Shown one piece after another: positions 61,516-64,000 of a stretch of DNA of 64,000 bases. Position numbers and translations under genes: made by a program. The stretch is from the NCBI RefSeq assembly GCF_003589595.1, contig NW_020653945.1:8835292-8899291 (forward strand), in the 5' to 3' direction. This stretch comes from Hyposmocoma kahamanoa (taxonomy: Eukaryota > Arthropoda > Insecta > Lepidoptera > Cosmopterigidae). Each line of letters starts with the position of its first letter. Position 1 is the stretch's first letter. The notes under the pieces were generated by a model, which saw only the letters and a program-made list of their open reading frames with translations, made no database searches and was not told the origin of the DNA.

Positions 61516-64000
61516 ATATAACTAGATGGCGTGTATTGCGTCGCCGCTAAAGCGGCCTGTGAGGGCTTTCTTTATTTCTTGTGGCAAATTGTTAGTTGAA
61601 CTTAATATTTCAGAAGATTATTTTCTTTGTTGGATTGGGTTGGGTTGGTTTGGGTGCGAGAGAGAGCAGGTAGTTGTCGTGGTTGCATAAATTAGTATCC
61701 TAAAATAATTCAGAAGACTCCGCCAAGTACACATCAAGTACATTATCGATAAGTTGCAGAGATTCAGCAAACTCAATTTTGTATGGCGGCCATTTTGAAA
61801 TTGCTATATTGGAAAACTTTTGATTCCGGTAGAATCTGACCATGGTCCTTGACAAATTTCGTTTGTAAGCCCATCTCTGAAGCTTTGGCCGGGCCGCTTA
61901 TCCCGGCGACCAGATCGATTAAAATGTTGCACGTTGCGCTGGGCCGCTGAGAGAGCTATGTTTGAGGCATGTAACTTTAAATGTAGGAAAGACTTCATCG
62001 ACTGGTTTCATTGGCGATTTTTTCGTTAGGTTTATTCGGGTGGGAGGGAGCCAGGTAGTTGGTAAAATCGCGTCAAGTCGTATTCTTATTCACTTCAGAA
62101 GAAACTACTCGTATAACATCAATAGTAGCGGAGATTCCGTAAAGTAATTTTTTTATGACGGCCATATTGGATTCGCCATAAAGGAAAAATTTTGGTTTTG
62201 TAGAACCTGATCAGGGTCCTTGACATATTTTGTTTGAAGGTCATACACCCATCTCGGGGCCAAGACGTATACTTTGGCCGGACAGCTGGAGCCCTACCCG
62301 ATGCGGAGCATTTTTCGAAGGTTTTGGTACTTTCTGGTACTCACCAAATTTACCCAACCATTATTCGCATGCGTTTATACACTCGCTCTTCTTGTGGGAG
62401 AAAATGCTGGTTAAAAAACCGAAAATTCACTTGTATGGCGGCCATCTTGGAAAATGGCGGAATCCAAATTTCGTTCACAGATACATACTACGAGCCTCCA
62501 TACACGATTGGGTGTCAAATTTCAATCGGATCGGAGAACTTTTATTTCAGGCCTCCATTTTGAGTCCGTCATCTTGAAAAATAAAATGGCGGCCATTTTG
62601 TTTTTCGAATTCCGGATTTTTTTCACTCTCGGTAGAAACTGCCTAGGGTGTGGATGAACATTTGTTTGGACGCTTTGAGCCATGACGCATACTTTAGCCG
62701 GGCAGCTGGGAACCTACCTGATGCAGAGCGTATTTTGAAGGTTACGATACTTTTTCATACTCACTAAGCCCGTCCGACTATAATTCCTATACATCATTTT
62801 TACTTTTTTTTTTTTAAAAATGACGCCAAAGAGCAGACAATTCACATGTATGACGACCATCTTGGAAAATAGCGAAATCGAAATTTCGATTCGAGATTTC
62901 TATTGCAGACTCCCATTCAATATAGCACGCCAAATTTGAGCCGGATCGGAGCACTTTTATTTTGGGCCTCAATTTTGGGTCTCAATCTTGAAAAAAATTA
63001 GGCACCGACAGTTGACCCCCGTCGCGCTCTATGACATTTGGTCGAGGACCCCCTGTTCATCTCCAATACTCGCCGAGCTACAGGGCTCTGAAATTTGTAT
63101 GTCGGCCATCTTGTTTATTCGAATTTCAAATTTTTTTCACTTCCGGTAGAAACTGACCAAAATGGGGGCCATTTTTAGTTTGACGACCCTGTCGGTAGGT
63201 GTTATACTTTAGCCGCGCAGCCGGGGTCCCACCTGATGCACTCCATTTTTCGAAGATTTCAGATTTTTCTGGTACTCGCTGGCGCCATCCGACCACGAAC
63301 CCCGTGCATCATATTGATCCACCGCGACTCCTTCTGGGAGAACAATTATGTCAGTCACTGGTTCAGTCAGTGGTAATCGAGCTATATGTAGTATAACTAG
63401 ATAGCGCGCGTTGCGCCGGGCCGCTAAAGCGGCCCGCGAGGGCTTTCTTTGGGACTCATGTGACAGGTTGGGAGTTAGACTTCATATTTCAGTAGAGAAT
63501 CCTCTTTGGTTGAGTTTGGATGGGAGGAAGCAGGGTTGTCGACTGCTCCAGTTTAGTTACAAGTAGAGGTAGTTGGTACGATCGCGTTAAATTGTATCCT
63601 TAAATATCTTAGAACAAACCAGTCGTATATCATTGACAGCTGCGAAGATTCAGAATAGTCAACTTCGTATGGCGGCCATCGTAAATTCGTCATATCAGAA
63701 TACTTTCGTTTCTGGTAGAACCTGACTAAGATTCTTGACAACTTTTATTTGAGAGCCATGTGCCCATCTACGATACTTTAGCGAACAGCCTCTGTCCTAC
63801 CTGATGCGGAGCACTATTCCAAAATATCCGGATTTTCTCGTACTCACTGAACCCTTTCGGCTAATATTCCTGTAAATCATTTTAAACTATCTCTGTTCCT
63901 TCTGGGAGAACTATTACCTAAATGCCTACATCAGTCAGTAGTAATCGAGCTACACACGTATAGTATGTAGCGCGTTGCGCTGGGCCGCTAAAGCAGCCCG
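61516..64000 (+). repeat. GCCAT-rich repeat family J, tandem-like units with a start hairpin
   Basis: Three unit starts share TAGATGGCGTG/TAGATAGCGCG followed by a GC hairpin: GCCGCTAAAGCGGC (61543), GGGCCGCTAAAGCGGCCC (~63419) and GGGCCGCTAAAGCAGCCC (~63982). Each then runs GAGGGCTTTCTTT where visible. Later shared words: GTATGGCGGCCAT, GGTAGAATCTGACCATGGTC/GGTAGAACCTGACTAAGATT, GCGGAGCATTTTTCGAAG, GGTACTCAC and TTCTGGGAGAA. The window ends inside the third unit. The short open frames are not conserved between units. Confidence 0.75.

Noticed and set aside
60664..62657. Several + strand ORFs with similar peptides (MAAI..., GGHLGKW...)
   Set aside because: The recurring peptides arise from the repeated ATGGCGGCCAT motif in different frames; frames are short and inconsistent between units.

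Overview
The window looks like non-coding, repeat-dense chromosomal DNA from an insect, most likely a moth or butterfly (inference). The reasons are visibly AT-rich sequence, small exons separated by kilobase introns with GT/AG borders, many short palindromic DNA elements, several tRNA-derived SINE families, and non-LTR retrotransposon ORFs of the kinds common in Lepidoptera. Nothing bacterial is present: no operons and no ribosome-binding sites. Base composition and identity searches were not computed.

Host genes. Two genes are supported. (1) On the + strand, three exons (24257-24346, 28088-28261, 31718-31936) join in phase 0 with good splice sites into a complete ~160-residue protein with about four membrane segments and no recognised function. 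(2) On the - strand, two internal exons (42643-42761, then 40869-41086) encode the middle of a zeta-class glutathione S-transferase (maleylacetoacetate isomerase). Its first and last exons were not found. Weaker exon candidates lie at 3553-3638, 51854-51970 (contains an EH1-like motif), 55147-55263 (last-exon-like with a downstream AATAAA) and 55472-55729 (membrane protein-like, broken).

Mobile elements dominate. At 13531-17122 is a nearly full-length non-LTR retrotransposon with an endonuclease/reverse transcriptase ORF that has one frameshift near its C-terminus. It sits inside an older palindromic element whose two halves can be rejoined exactly. Other reverse transcriptase relics lie at 19745-20275, 32335-33560, 40533-40600, 46302-46770 and 54448-54610. 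A tyrosine-recombinase (Crypton-like) pseudogene with an intron lies at 21764-23067. At 8213-9964 is a foldback transposon with ~465-bp terminal inverted repeats and a perfect 8-bp target duplication. It is followed directly by another long-TIR element (9974-11523).

Dispersed families seen in several copies: family A (ten or more copies, ~270 bp, both strands), family B (a ~140-bp unit), family C (hairpin element with TTTAAAGGTAAAACCAC ends, three copies), family E (two copies), a TTAGGG-bordered hairpin element (two copies), and three or more tRNA-derived SINE families. Nesting is frequent (SINE in MITE, MITE in SINE, MITE in LINE, LINE in MITE, insertion in family A) and gives relative ages.

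The right end (60490-64000) and the block 38760-40390 are copies of one unusual repeat packed with GCCAT-containing motifs. The region 51.7-54.0 kb holds a pair of 293-bp inverted arms that differ at only two positions. These are the most unusual structures in the window.
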